Below, piece by piece: positions 1 through 6,263 of a stretch of 9,591 nucleotides of DNA. The notes beneath the pieces were generated by a model, which saw only the letters and a list, made by a program, of their open reading frames with translations, was not told the DNA's origin and searched no databases. The DNA lies in NCBI GenBank assembly GCA_964608895.1, contig CAZSPT010000032.1, positions 1-9,591 of the forward strand. The letters run 5' to 3'. The stretch is from CAZSPT01 sp964608895 (GTDB lineage: Bacteria > Patescibacteriota > Patescibacteriia > 2-01-FULL-39-33). The position numbers and the translations under genes were made by a program. Numbering within the stretch: position 1 is the stretch's first letter; every line of letters starts with the position of its first letter.

Positions 1-2215
1 CGGAATTGAAGCGGCCAGCCAGTCATTCTTTGGTAAATCAGCTCGAGACCTGACAGTCGCTGAAGGGGCGATTCTAGCCGCTATTCCTAAAGCTCCAACT
101 TATTATTCCCCTTACGGAAATAATAAAGATAAATTAATCAACCGTCAGCGCTATATTATCTCGGAAATGGCTGAACTTAAATATCTCACTCCGGCTGAAG
201 CCGAGCAGGCGAAAAAAGAAAAAATAATCTTTAAACCGCTTGACCAGTCAATTATCGCCCCTCATTTCGTGATGTATGTCAAAGAACTTCTTTCTAAACA
301 ATACGGAGAGTCTTTTATTACTCAAGAAGGTTTAAAAGTCTACACCACTCTTGATTTAGAGAAACAAAAAGCGGCTGAAGAAGCTATCCGCCAAGGGATT
401 GAAAAAAACAGCTCCCAATATGGATTTAGCAACGCCTGTTTAGCGGCGATTAACCCGACTAATGGACAGATTCTCGCGATGGTCGGCTCGGCCGACTATT
501 TTAATAATGAAATAGACGGTCAAGTGAATGTCACTCTCCGTCCCCGTCAACCCGGCTCATCATTTAAGCCAATAGTTTACACGGCTGCTTTTTTGAAAGG
601 CTATACTCCAAAAACAATTCTTTATGATGTTTTGACTGATTTTGATAATACCGGCAGCAATCCTTACCAGCCGAAAAATTACGACCTTAAAGAACGCGGT
701 CCGGTCACTATTAGAAAAGCACTTGCTGGTTCACTTAATATCCCGGCAGTTAAAGCAACTTATCTAACCGGAATAGACCAAATCTTAAACTTAGCTGAAA
801 AAATAGGCTATACCACCCTAAAAGACCGTCAAAGATTCGGTTTATCAATTGTTTTAGGTGGCGGGGAAGTTAAACTTTTAGAGCATGTCGCCGCTTTTGG
901 AATTTTAGCCGACCAAGGAGTTAAACACCAAACTAATCCAATTCTTAAAATTGAAAACAATCAAGGCCGGATGATATATGAATTTAAAGATAAGGCAAAA
1001 AAAATTATCAAACCGGAAATCACCCGACTAACAACTAATATTCTAGCCGACAACCAGGCTCGAGCTTATGCTTTTGGAGCTGACAATTATTTAACTCTGC
1101 CAAATCGGCCGGTTGCCGCTAAGACCGGAACCACTAATGATTACCGAGACGCTTGGACAATCGGCTATACTCCCGAATTAGCGGCCGGAGTCTGGGTTGG
1201 TAATAATAATAATGAAAAAATGCAGCCAGGAGCGGCTGGAGGGAAAATCGCCGCTCCAATTTGGAATCAATTCTTTAGAACGGCTCTAAAAGACAGTCCG
1301 GTTAATAACTTTACTCCGCCTGAAAAAATTATCACCGGCAAACCGGTTTTAGACGGTCAAGAAACTTCTGAAATTAAAGTAAAAATAGACACTATATCCG
1401 GAAAACTGGCCACTCAATACACTCCGGAGGCGACAATTAAAGAAATAACAGTTAAGGAAATTCACAGCATCCTTTATTATATTGATAAAGATAATCCTCA
1501 AGGAGCGGCTCCTAATAACCCTGAAGATGATCCTCAATTTGATAATTGGGAGGAGGCGATCGCTATTTGGGCTGAAAAACAAGGTTTTAATCCTGACGGG
1601 AGTCAAGAAATTCCCAAAGAATACGACGATATCCATTTAGAAAAAGATCAACCAAACTTAATTATTATCACTCCTTTGCCAAACCAAACAATTAAGGAAA
1701 AAAATCTTACTATTGAAATTAGCGGCTCAGCGCCCCGGGGGATTAAAAAAATAAACTATTATCTTGATGACCAGCTTTTAAAAACCAAAACCAACGACAG
1801 CAACACTATTTTTAATTTAATAAATTTTCCAAATGGCCTCCATACTTTAAAAGTGGAAGTTCAAGACGACTTAAAAAACACCGCCAGCCAGACAATTGAA
1901 TTAAATTTTATCCTACCTCAAATAATTCCTGAATTTAATTGGACTAATCCAACAGCCGGCTCTGAAATCTCTTTCCCGGTGGTTCTTCAGGGAAGTTTAA
2001 CTAATCTTGAAAGAGTAAAAAAAATTGATTTTTACTATTATCAATCTGAAGAAGAAATAAACCATTATCTTGGACATATTCAGCCTAAAAAATCCAATTT
2101 TTCTTTAACTTGGAAAGAAAAACCTTCAGCTGGAAATTATTATCTTTATGGAAATATTTTTGATTTAGCTGGTAATAAATATAAAACTAAAGAATTAAAC
2201 GTAATAATTAAATAA
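1..2215 (+). CDS. Class A penicillin-binding protein (glycosyltransferase/transpeptidase), 5' end missing
   Basis: Bifunctional peptidoglycan synthase that polymerises lipid II and cross-links the stem peptides at the outer face of the membrane. The gene runs in from the left edge: the reading frame is open from base 2. The first visible residues (GIEAASQSFFGKSARDLT, then AEGAILAAIPKAPTYYSP) are the end of a GT51 glycosyltransferase domain, so an ATG at 167 is internal and not the start. The transpeptidase domain shows all three motifs: SSFK at 557-568 with the catalytic serine at 557-559, SLN at 731-739, and KTGTT at 1121-1135. After a linker come two beta-rich Ig-like segments, about 1657-1910 and 1935-2212, the second ending at the stop. 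The membrane anchor and catalytic glutamate of the GT domain lie outside the window. It converges on dnaN across a hairpin terminator. The family call is sure; the Ig-like assignment rests on pattern only. Confidence 0.95.
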   Translation, partial: GIEAASQSFFGKSARDLTVAEGAILAAIPKAPTYYSPYGNNKDKLINRQRYIISEMAELKYLTPAEAEQAKKEKIIFKPLDQSIIAPHFVMYVKELLSKQYGESFITQEGLKVYTTLDLEKQKAAEEAIRQGIEKNSSQYGFSNACLAAINPTNGQILAMVGSADYFNNEIDGQVNVTLRPRQPGSSFKPIVYTAAFLKGYTPKTILYDVLTDFDNTGSNPYQPKNYDLKERGPVTIRKALAGSLNIPAVKATYLTGIDQILNLAEKIGYTTLKDRQRFGLSIVLGGGEVKLLEHVAAFGILADQGVKHQTNPILKIENNQGRMIYEFKDKAKKIIKPEITRLTTNILADNQARAYAFGADNYLTLPNRPVAAKTGTTNDYRDAWTIGYTPELAAGVWVGNNNNEKMQPGAAGGKIAAPIWNQFFRTALKDSPVNNFTPPEKIITGKPVLDGQETSEIKVKIDTISGKLATQYTPEATIKEITVKEIHSILYYIDKDNPQGAAPNNPEDDPQFDNWEEAIAIWAEKQGFNPDGSQEIPKEYDDIHLEKDQPNLIIITPLPNQTIKEKNLTIEISGSAPRGIKKINYYLDDQLLKTKTNDSNTIFNLINFPNGLHTLKVEVQDDLKNTASQTIELNFILPQIIPEFNWTNPTAGSEISFPVVLQGSLTNLERVKKIDFYYYQSEEEINHYLGHIQPKKSNFSLTWKEKPSAGNYYLYGNIFDLAGNKYKTKELNVIIK

Positions 2216-2262
2216 TTATCTAAAATTATTAATTAATCAGTAATATTAAATAAAATTAATTT

Positions 2263-2303
2263 TATAATATAAAACCGCCTTTAATAGGCGGTTTTATATT
2301 ATA
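2263..2303. terminator. Bidirectional intrinsic terminator between the PBP gene and dnaN
   Basis: A perfect 17-bp inverted repeat (arms 2263-2279 and 2287-2303) with a 7-nt loop. The GC core is ccgcc/ggcgg, flanked by AAAA on the left arm and TTTT on the right, so a T run follows the GC core in either direction. It lies 47 bp after the PBP stop and 17 bp from the dnaN stop, between convergent genes, as expected for a terminator serving both. Confidence 0.88.
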
Positions 2304-2320
2304 TATTAGCGTTATTTTAG

Positions 2321-3457
2321 TTATTCTTCTGGATTTATTGGCATAATAATATAAAGAAGTTCTTTTTCAGCTTCAGGTTTTAAAACACAAGGGGTATTGT
2401 TAAGATTAGTCTCAATAATAACTTTTTCTGAATTAATATTATTAAGACTATCAAGAAGATAACGATGGTTAAGAATAATTTTATTATCTTCACCTTGAGC
2501 TTCTTCGGTTTTTAAAATAAAAGTATTTTCTCCGGTTTGAGTTGAAGAGGAATTTACTATTAATTGATTTTCTTTAATTTTAAAATTAAGCGCGATATCA
2601 AAAATTCCGCTTCTTGAAAATAAACTGGAGGTTTTAACCGCTTTTATTAATTTATTAGTCTCTAATTTAATTTTAGTTTTAAATCCTGAAGGAATAATTT
2701 GCTGATAATCAGGATATTGGCCGTCAATTAATCTGGAAATTATTTCAGTATTCCCGCAAGAAAACATTATTTGATTTTGAAAAAGATAAATTTCAATATT
2801 TTCCAAATCACCAAGAGAAATATCTTCTTTTAAAATTCCTAATATTCTGGAAACTTCTTGAAGGGTTTTTACTGGAATAATAATTTTTTTTTCTAAATTA
2901 TTTGATTCAGGTAAATTTATTTTTCTTTCCGCTAATCGATAACTGTCAGTTGCCGCTAAAGTGAGTTTATTTGAATTAAATTCCATAAAAATTCCAGAAA
3001 TTTCCGGTCGAGTTTCTGAGTTAGAAACCGCGAAAACCACTTCAGAAACAGCGTCTTTAAATTCAGATATTGGAATAACAAAAACCTGCTCTTTTTTAAT
3101 TTTAGGAATTAAAGGGAAATCATCCGGAGATTCTGTTTTAATAGTGGTTTTTTGTTTTGAAGAACTGATTTTTAATTGGTTATCTTGAAATTCTAAATCC
3201 AATCTTTCTTTTGGAAGTAAGGAAATAAAATCATTTAATAATTTAGCGTCAATTGTAAATTCTCCCTCTTTTTCTATTTTCCCCCTTACTTGAGTGGTAA
3301 TTCCTATTTCTAAATCAGTAGTGGTTAATTTTAAAATTTTATCTTCAATTTTAAATAAAATATTAGCTAAGATCGGTAAGTTAGAATTTTTATTTGAAAT
3401 ATGGCTGGCAATTGTTAATCCTTGATTTAGATTTTCTTGAGTGCAGGATATTTTCAT
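2321..3457 (-). CDS. dnaN: DNA polymerase III subunit beta (sliding clamp)
   Basis: Ring-shaped processivity clamp that holds the replicative polymerase on DNA and recruits other replication and repair proteins. The 378-residue length is normal for the family. Family motifs visible are TDLEIGI at residues 47-53, DFPLIP near 113-118, RPEISGIFMEF at 150-160 (family RPxLxGv), and LAATDSYRLAERK at 167-179 (family ATDxYRLA). The C-terminus reads IIMPINPEE, where many clamps end in MPMRL, so the last positions are altered though the MP pair is kept. The start is the only ATG giving the full N-terminal strand (MKISCTQENL). No clear Shine-Dalgarno motif precedes it. It lies downstream of dnaA in the same direction, separated by 307 bp, and may have its own promoter. 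No recF follows; the next gene is the convergent PBP. Confidence 0.97.
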   Translation of the reverse strand: MKISCTQENLNQGLTIASHISNKNSNLPILANILFKIEDKILKLTTTDLEIGITTQVRGKIEKEGEFTIDAKLLNDFISLLPKERLDLEFQDNQLKISSSKQKTTIKTESPDDFPLIPKIKKEQVFVIPISEFKDAVSEVVFAVSNSETRPEISGIFMEFNSNKLTLAATDSYRLAERKINLPESNNLEKKIIIPVKTLQEVSRILGILKEDISLGDLENIEIYLFQNQIMFSCGNTEIISRLIDGQYPDYQQIIPSGFKTKIKLETNKLIKAVKTSSLFSRSGIFDIALNFKIKENQLIVNSSSTQTGENTFILKTEEAQGEDNKIILNHRYLLDSLNNINSEKVIIETNLNNTPCVLKPEAEKELLYIIMPINPEE

Positions 3458-3484
3458 ATTCTTATAATTTAATTTTAAATATTT

Positions 3485-3514
3485 ATTATAATAATACTAT
3501 TAAGGGTTGGGGAA
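3485..3514 (-). promoter_or_regulatory. Possible dnaN promoter
   Basis: On the minus strand a perfect TATAAT lies at 3485-3490, about 28 bp before the dnaN start codon. The best -35 candidate (TTCCCC at 3509-3514, 18-bp spacer) matches TTGACA at only three positions, and in AT-rich DNA a TATAAT can occur by chance. It would allow dnaN to be transcribed apart from dnaA, with a leader of about 20 nt. Confidence 0.35.
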
Positions 3515-3622
3515 AATGGGAAAAAGATATAATTTTTAATTTTTATTCTAATATACTTTGGTTAAATTTTTTTTCTTGTTTAAAAAAAATGGGTACAACT
3601 TTAGGAAAAAACTTTAATAATA

Positions 3623-3731
3623 TGTTGATTGATTTTAATTATTTTTTATTTCTTAAAGATTGATTTTTTTATCAACTTTTTTTTATTATTTTTAGTTAAG
3701 TTGTTAAGGTTTTTTAACTCACTAATCAACA
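3623..3731. repeat. Scattered DnaA-box-like sites downstream of dnaA
   Basis: TGTTGATTG (3623-3631), TTATCAACT (3669-3677) and TAATCAACA (3723-3731). The last is the exact reverse complement of the third box in the dnaA-rpmH gap. The middle site is also one arm of the inverted repeat TTGAT/ATCAA (3660-3664, 3671-3675). Each differs from TTATCAACA at one or two bases, so they are weaker candidates in an AT-rich background. Confidence 0.4.
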
Positions 3732-3764
3732 AGATTTTAAAAAGTTATCATAAGTTTATTAAGA

Positions 3765-5180
3765 TTAACTGTGAAGTTTTTGTTTTAAAATTTCAATATC
3801 TTGTCTTACTTTATTGTTATTTTTTATTTTTTCGGAAATTTTGTCGCAGGCATGGATAACAGTGGTATGGTCGCGGCCGCCGATTTCTTGGCCGATTACC
3901 GGATAAGAAGTTTTTAATTCCTCTCTTATTAAATACATAATTGTTTGGCGAGCCTCAGCAAGATTTTTTTTTCGGCAGGGGCTGATAATATCCTCTATTT
4001 TAATATCAAAATATTCTGAAACAGTATTTAAAATTAATTTAATTGTTAGTGGTTTTTTTTGGGAATTAATAGTTATTGAAGAAATTATTTCTTTAATTTC
4101 TTCCAATTTAAGCTGGCGGTTTTTTAATTGGGAATATCCGATAATTTTGTTAAGCGCCCCTTCCAGCTCTCTAATATTGTTTCTGATAACAGTGGCGAGA
4201 TAGTTGCTGATTTCCGGAGTTAGGGAATAATTTTTTTCTTTAGCTTTTGATTCAATAATGGCGATTTTTGTTTCTAAATCCGGAGTTGAAATGTCGGCAA
4301 TCATTCCCCATTCAAATCGGGAAACCAGCCGATGTTCAAGATCAGCAATAGCTTTTGGCGGGCGATCTGAAGAAATCACCACTTGCTTGTTGTGCTGGTG
4401 AAGATCGTTGAAAGTATGAAAGAAAGCTTCTTGAGTTTGCTCCTTTCGAGAAATAAACTGAATATCGTCAATTAAAAGAATATCAACTAATCGGTATTTT
4501 TGATAAAAATTTTTGGTTTGGCCATTTTGAATGGCGCTGATAAAATCATTGGTAAATTTCTCACAAGATACATAAAGGGTTTTTTTTTCCTGATTGTTTT
4601 CAATTAAAATTTTGTGGCCGATCGCTTGAAGTAGATGGGTTTTTCCCAGGCCGACTCCGCCGTAGATGAAAAGAGGGTTATAGGTTCGGCCGGGACTCTT
4701 GGAAACTGCCAGAGCGGCGGCATGGGCAAGCTCGTTGTTTTTTCCGACAATAAAATTTCCAAAAGTATAGCGGGTGTTAATATTAAAATTATCAAGCTGT
4801 TTTTGATTTTTTTTCCGTTCTTCGCCGGCTAATTGATTATTTGATATGGCGGTTTTTTTAGTTGGTTCTGTTTCAGTTGGCCGGTTTTCTAAATTTGGCT
4901 CCAACTCGGATTTAACCGGCGACTGGTTTGGAAGCGGTTCAACTGAATATTTAATTTCTTTAATTTCTTGGTTAGTGACATTCCGAAGAGCTTTAAGAAT
5001 TGTTTGGTGATATTTTTTTTCAAGCCATTCTTTAGTGAAATTGTTTGAAACTGAAATAATTACTTTTCCTTCTCTTAAAGAAGAAACTCCGGTGTTTTTA
5101 AACCAGGTGGTGAAATTCGCTTTTGATAGGAGAAGTTCAAGCTCTCCAAGAGTAGCTTGCCAAAGTTGTTGAGTATCCAT
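3765..5180 (-). CDS. dnaA: Chromosomal replication initiator protein DnaA
   Basis: AAA+ ATPase that binds DnaA boxes, opens the origin and loads the helicase. All four domains are visible in 471 residues. Domain I is at about 1-80 (starts MDTQQLWQATLGELE, with the WF motif at 26-27). A variable polar linker is at about 81-130. The AAA+ domain has Walker A GGVGLGKTH at 174-182, Walker B LLIDD at 235-239, sensor 1 VISSDRPP at 268-275, the arginine-finger segment RLVSRFEWG around R288, and a sensor 2 arginine in IRELEGAL near 337. Domain IV carries the DNA-binding signature GGRDHTTVIHACDKI at 434-448. The start is the only ATG that gives a full domain I. It is divergent from rpmH across the putative origin and lies upstream of dnaN. 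Putative DnaA boxes about 106-146 bp upstream of its start codon make autoregulation plausible. Confidence 0.98.
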   Translation of the reverse strand: MDTQQLWQATLGELELLLSKANFTTWFKNTGVSSLREGKVIISVSNNFTKEWLEKKYHQTILKALRNVTNQEIKEIKYSVEPLPNQSPVKSELEPNLENRPTETEPTKKTAISNNQLAGEERKKNQKQLDNFNINTRYTFGNFIVGKNNELAHAAALAVSKSPGRTYNPLFIYGGVGLGKTHLLQAIGHKILIENNQEKKTLYVSCEKFTNDFISAIQNGQTKNFYQKYRLVDILLIDDIQFISRKEQTQEAFFHTFNDLHQHNKQVVISSDRPPKAIADLEHRLVSRFEWGMIADISTPDLETKIAIIESKAKEKNYSLTPEISNYLATVIRNNIRELEGALNKIIGYSQLKNRQLKLEEIKEIISSITINSQKKPLTIKLILNTVSEYFDIKIEDIISPCRKKNLAEARQTIMYLIREELKTSYPVIGQEIGGRDHTTVIHACDKISEKIKNNNKVRQDIEILKQKLHS

Positions 5181-5228
5181 AGTTTAAAAATTTTCCGGCG
5201 GTTTTAAGAGGTTTCAAAATTTTTTCTT

Positions 5229-5257
5229 ATTTTATCACAAAATTTATTTTTAGGAAA
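5229..5257 (-). promoter_or_regulatory. Tentative dnaA promoter
   Basis: On the minus strand TAAAAT (5229-5234) could be a -10, with TTTCCT (5252-5257) as a weak -35 at a 17-bp spacing. The start of transcription would be about 40 nt before the dnaA ATG. The match is poor and rests mostly on position. The putative DnaA boxes begin about 30 bp upstream of it. Confidence 0.25.
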
Positions 5258-5286
5258 TGCTTTTAATTTATTTTTTTTTAAGAAAA

Positions 5287-5326
5287 TGTTGATAATATGT
5301 TGATAATAACTTAAAAATGTTGATTA
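5287..5326. repeat. Cluster of three putative DnaA boxes
   Basis: Two exact direct copies of TGTTGATAA lie at 5287-5295 and 5298-5306, 11 bp apart start to start (about one helical turn). TGTTGATTA follows at 5318-5326, 20 bp further. The reverse complement TTATCAACA differs from the classical box TTATCCACA at one base. I saw no other exact TTATCAACA or TGTTGATAA when reading the window, and no canonical TTATCCACA. Confidence 0.7.
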
Positions 5327-5398
5327 TTTTTTAAAATCAATTTTTATTAAATTTTAATTTGTTCTAAAGGAAGCAGTAGAGTTTAATTCTAATTATTT

Positions 5399-5427
5399 TT
5401 GACTAACAATTAAAAAAGTGTTATTTT
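5399..5427 (+). promoter_or_regulatory. Promoter of the rpmH-rnpA-yidD-yidC operon
   Basis: TTGACT (5399-5404) matches the -35 consensus at five of six positions. A 17-bp spacer leads to TATTTT (5422-5427), with TG at 5419-5420 giving an extended -10. Transcription would begin near 5434 and leave a leader of about 20 nt before the rpmH ATG at 5454. The promoter lies inside the putative origin gap. Confidence 0.65.
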
Positions 5428-5453
5428 AATAAGGTAATTAGTTAATTTAATTT

Positions 5454-5591
5454 ATGCCTAAGAGAACCTATCAACCAAAGAAGAAAAAGCGACTTTCCCA
5501 GCATGGCTTCCGAGTCCGGACAAAAACCAAGGCCGGACGCCGGATTATTAAGCGTCGCCGGACTAAAGGCCGCCAAAAGCTTTCTGTTTGA
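5454..5591 (+). CDS. rpmH: 50S ribosomal protein L34
   Basis: Small basic protein of the large ribosomal subunit. The frame runs from ATG (5454) to TGA (5589-5591) and encodes 45 residues: it begins MPKRTYQPKKKKRLSQHGF, has the RVRTKTKAGRR and RRRTKGRQKLSV segments, and ends there. This is the full L34 pattern (KRTYQPsk-HGFRaRmkTkgGRkvl-RRRakGRkrLsv) at the usual 44-46 residues. It is the first gene of the operon, followed by rnpA after 45 bp. There is no Shine-Dalgarno motif at a normal distance; the nearest AAGG is about 20 bp upstream. The TGA stop shows that TGA is not read as an amino acid here. Confidence 0.97.
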   Translation: MPKRTYQPKKKKRLSQHGFRVRTKTKAGRRIIKRRRTKGRQKLSV

Positions 5592-5636
5592 TTTTTAAAA
5601 CTATTCTACTGGATTTTGATTATTTAGCCTATTAAT

Positions 5637-5975
5637 ATGCTTGCCCAAAAGTACCGCCTAAGCAAACAACGAGATTTTCAGCGACTATTTTTAAAAGGTA
5701 AAAAAGATTCAAACAGATTTTTTAACCTACGCTATTTAAAAAATAATTTTGGTTATTGCCGGCTGGCGGTGGTCGCTTCATTAAAATTGTCAAAAAAGTC
5801 TCCGGAGCGCAATCTTTACCGTCGACGGATTAGGGCGATTCTCCATGATGATTTGGATAATTTTAAGGAAGGCTACGATATTATAATAAACATCCTTTCT
5901 CCTTGTCTTGGAAAAGAATATCAATTTCTCCGGCAAGAGCTTCTAAAGCTGCTTAAGAAAAATAAACTTTTTTGA
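5637..5975 (+). CDS. rnpA: Ribonuclease P protein component
   Basis: Protein subunit of RNase P, which helps the catalytic RNA remove 5' leaders from pre-tRNAs. The 112 residues show the family layout: an N-terminal RLSKQRDFQRLFLKGKK segment (family RL-kr-dF-rvf-kG), the central beta strands ending in RLAVVASLKLSKKS, and the signature ERNLYRRRIRAIL at about 71-83, equivalent to the RNxxKRxxRE RNA-binding helix. The protein is strongly basic, as expected. The gene follows rpmH, which is its near-universal neighbour, and ends in TGA within a 4-bp overlap with the yidD start. No Shine-Dalgarno motif is visible before the ATG. The RNase P RNA gene is not in the window. Confidence 0.95.
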   Translation: MLAQKYRLSKQRDFQRLFLKGKKDSNRFFNLRYLKNNFGYCRLAVVASLKLSKKSPERNLYRRRIRAILHDDLDNFKEGYDIIINILSPCLGKEYQFLRQELLKLLKKNKLF

Positions 5976-6247
5976 TTATTTTTGTTTTTTTTAGATTTTT
6001 TTTAAATAATTTTGGGAAATTTTTAGTTCTTGGATTGATTGGATTCTACCAGGTTATTTTTTCCGGTGATCACGGTTTGCTAAAAGTTTTTTTTCCGGCC
6101 GGCCGCTGTCGTTTTTATCCAAGTTGCTCTCAATACGCCCGGGAAGCAGTTGCCAAATACGGAGTTTTTAAAGGCGGTCTAAAAGCTGGTCGGAGAATTT
6201 TTCGCTGTCATCCTTTTTCTTCCGGCGGTTACGACCCTTTAGTTTAA
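5972..6247 (+). CDS. yidD: Membrane protein insertion efficiency factor YidD
   Basis: Small membrane-associated protein thought to assist YidC-dependent insertion. The 91 residues carry the whole family signature: GRCRFYPSCSQYAREAV at 44-60, YGVFKGGLKAGRRIFRCHPF at about 63-82, and GGYDPLV at the C-terminus, with cysteines at 46, 52 and 79. The N-terminal 30 residues are hydrophobic and form the presumed membrane-binding helix. There is no ATG at the right place; the frame opens with TTG at 5972, which overlaps the rnpA stop (ttga, 5972-5975) and suggests translational coupling. A later TTG would cut into the hydrophobic segment. yidC follows 16 bp downstream, which fits the proposed partnership. 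Confidence 0.93.
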   Translation: MIIFVFFRFFLNNFGKFLVLGLIGFYQVIFSGDHGLLKVFFPAGRCRFYPSCSQYAREAVAKYGVFKGGLKAGRRIFRCHPFSSGGYDPLV

Positions 6248-6263
6248 TTATAATCAAACTTTA

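Larger units (their letters stand above)
3458..3764. other. AT-rich dnaA-dnaN spacer, possible second half of the replication origin
   Basis: This 307-bp stretch has no credible gene. It is extremely AT-rich with long T and A runs. It holds three sequences related to the putative DnaA boxes of the dnaA-rpmH gap: TGTTGATTG (3623-3631), TTATCAACT (3669-3677) and TAATCAACA (3723-3731). It also holds a perfect 9-bp A:T inverted repeat (3566-3574 with 3582-3590, 7-nt loop) and a G-rich patch at 3504-3520. A consensus -10 hexamer for dnaN lies near its left end. The spacer is longer than the short gaps usual between dnaA and dnaN when they are tightly co-transcribed. A role in origin function is an inference. 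Confidence 0.5.
5181..5453. other. Putative chromosomal replication origin (oriC) between dnaA and rpmH
   Basis: The 273-bp gap between the divergent dnaA and rpmH genes is strongly AT-rich and contains a cluster of putative DnaA boxes at 5287-5326. The stretches at about 5240-5285 and 5327-5400 are almost pure A/T and could serve as the unwinding element. The flanking order dnaN-dnaA-gap-rpmH-rnpA-yidD-yidC is the conserved bacterial origin arrangement. Transcription leaves the gap in both directions, as expected beside a bidirectional origin. The gap also holds the promoters of the dnaA and rpmH operons. The origin call combines what is seen (repeats, base composition) with known gene order and has not been tested by strand-skew analysis. 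Confidence 0.7.

Noticed and set aside
1349..1636. Minus-strand reading frame inside the PBP gene
   Set aside because: It lies wholly antisense to a well-supported coding region and has no domain pattern.
3504..3520. G-rich patch GGGTTGGGGAAAATGGG as a G-quadruplex
   Set aside because: Only three G runs are close together; the next GGG is about 70 bp away, so a stable intramolecular four-run quadruplex is not supported.
3701..3720. GTTAA/TTAAC inverted repeat after dnaA as a terminator
   Set aside because: The stem is only five A/T-rich pairs, with no GC core, so it is too weak for an intrinsic terminator.
3394..3859. Two plus-strand reading frames (3394-3663 and 3629-3859) across the dnaA-dnaN spacer
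   Set aside because: They are low-complexity, rich in Phe, Leu, Ile and Asn, overlap the ends of dnaN or dnaA in antisense, and have no recognisable domain. They are what AT-rich non-coding DNA gives by chance.
4604..4832. Short reading frames on both strands within dnaA near the Walker A region
   Set aside because: They overlap the most conserved part of dnaA in other frames and show no family pattern.
5232..5240. TTATCACAA as a further DnaA box near dnaA
   Set aside because: It mismatches TTATCAACA and TTATCCACA at several positions and is not convincing.
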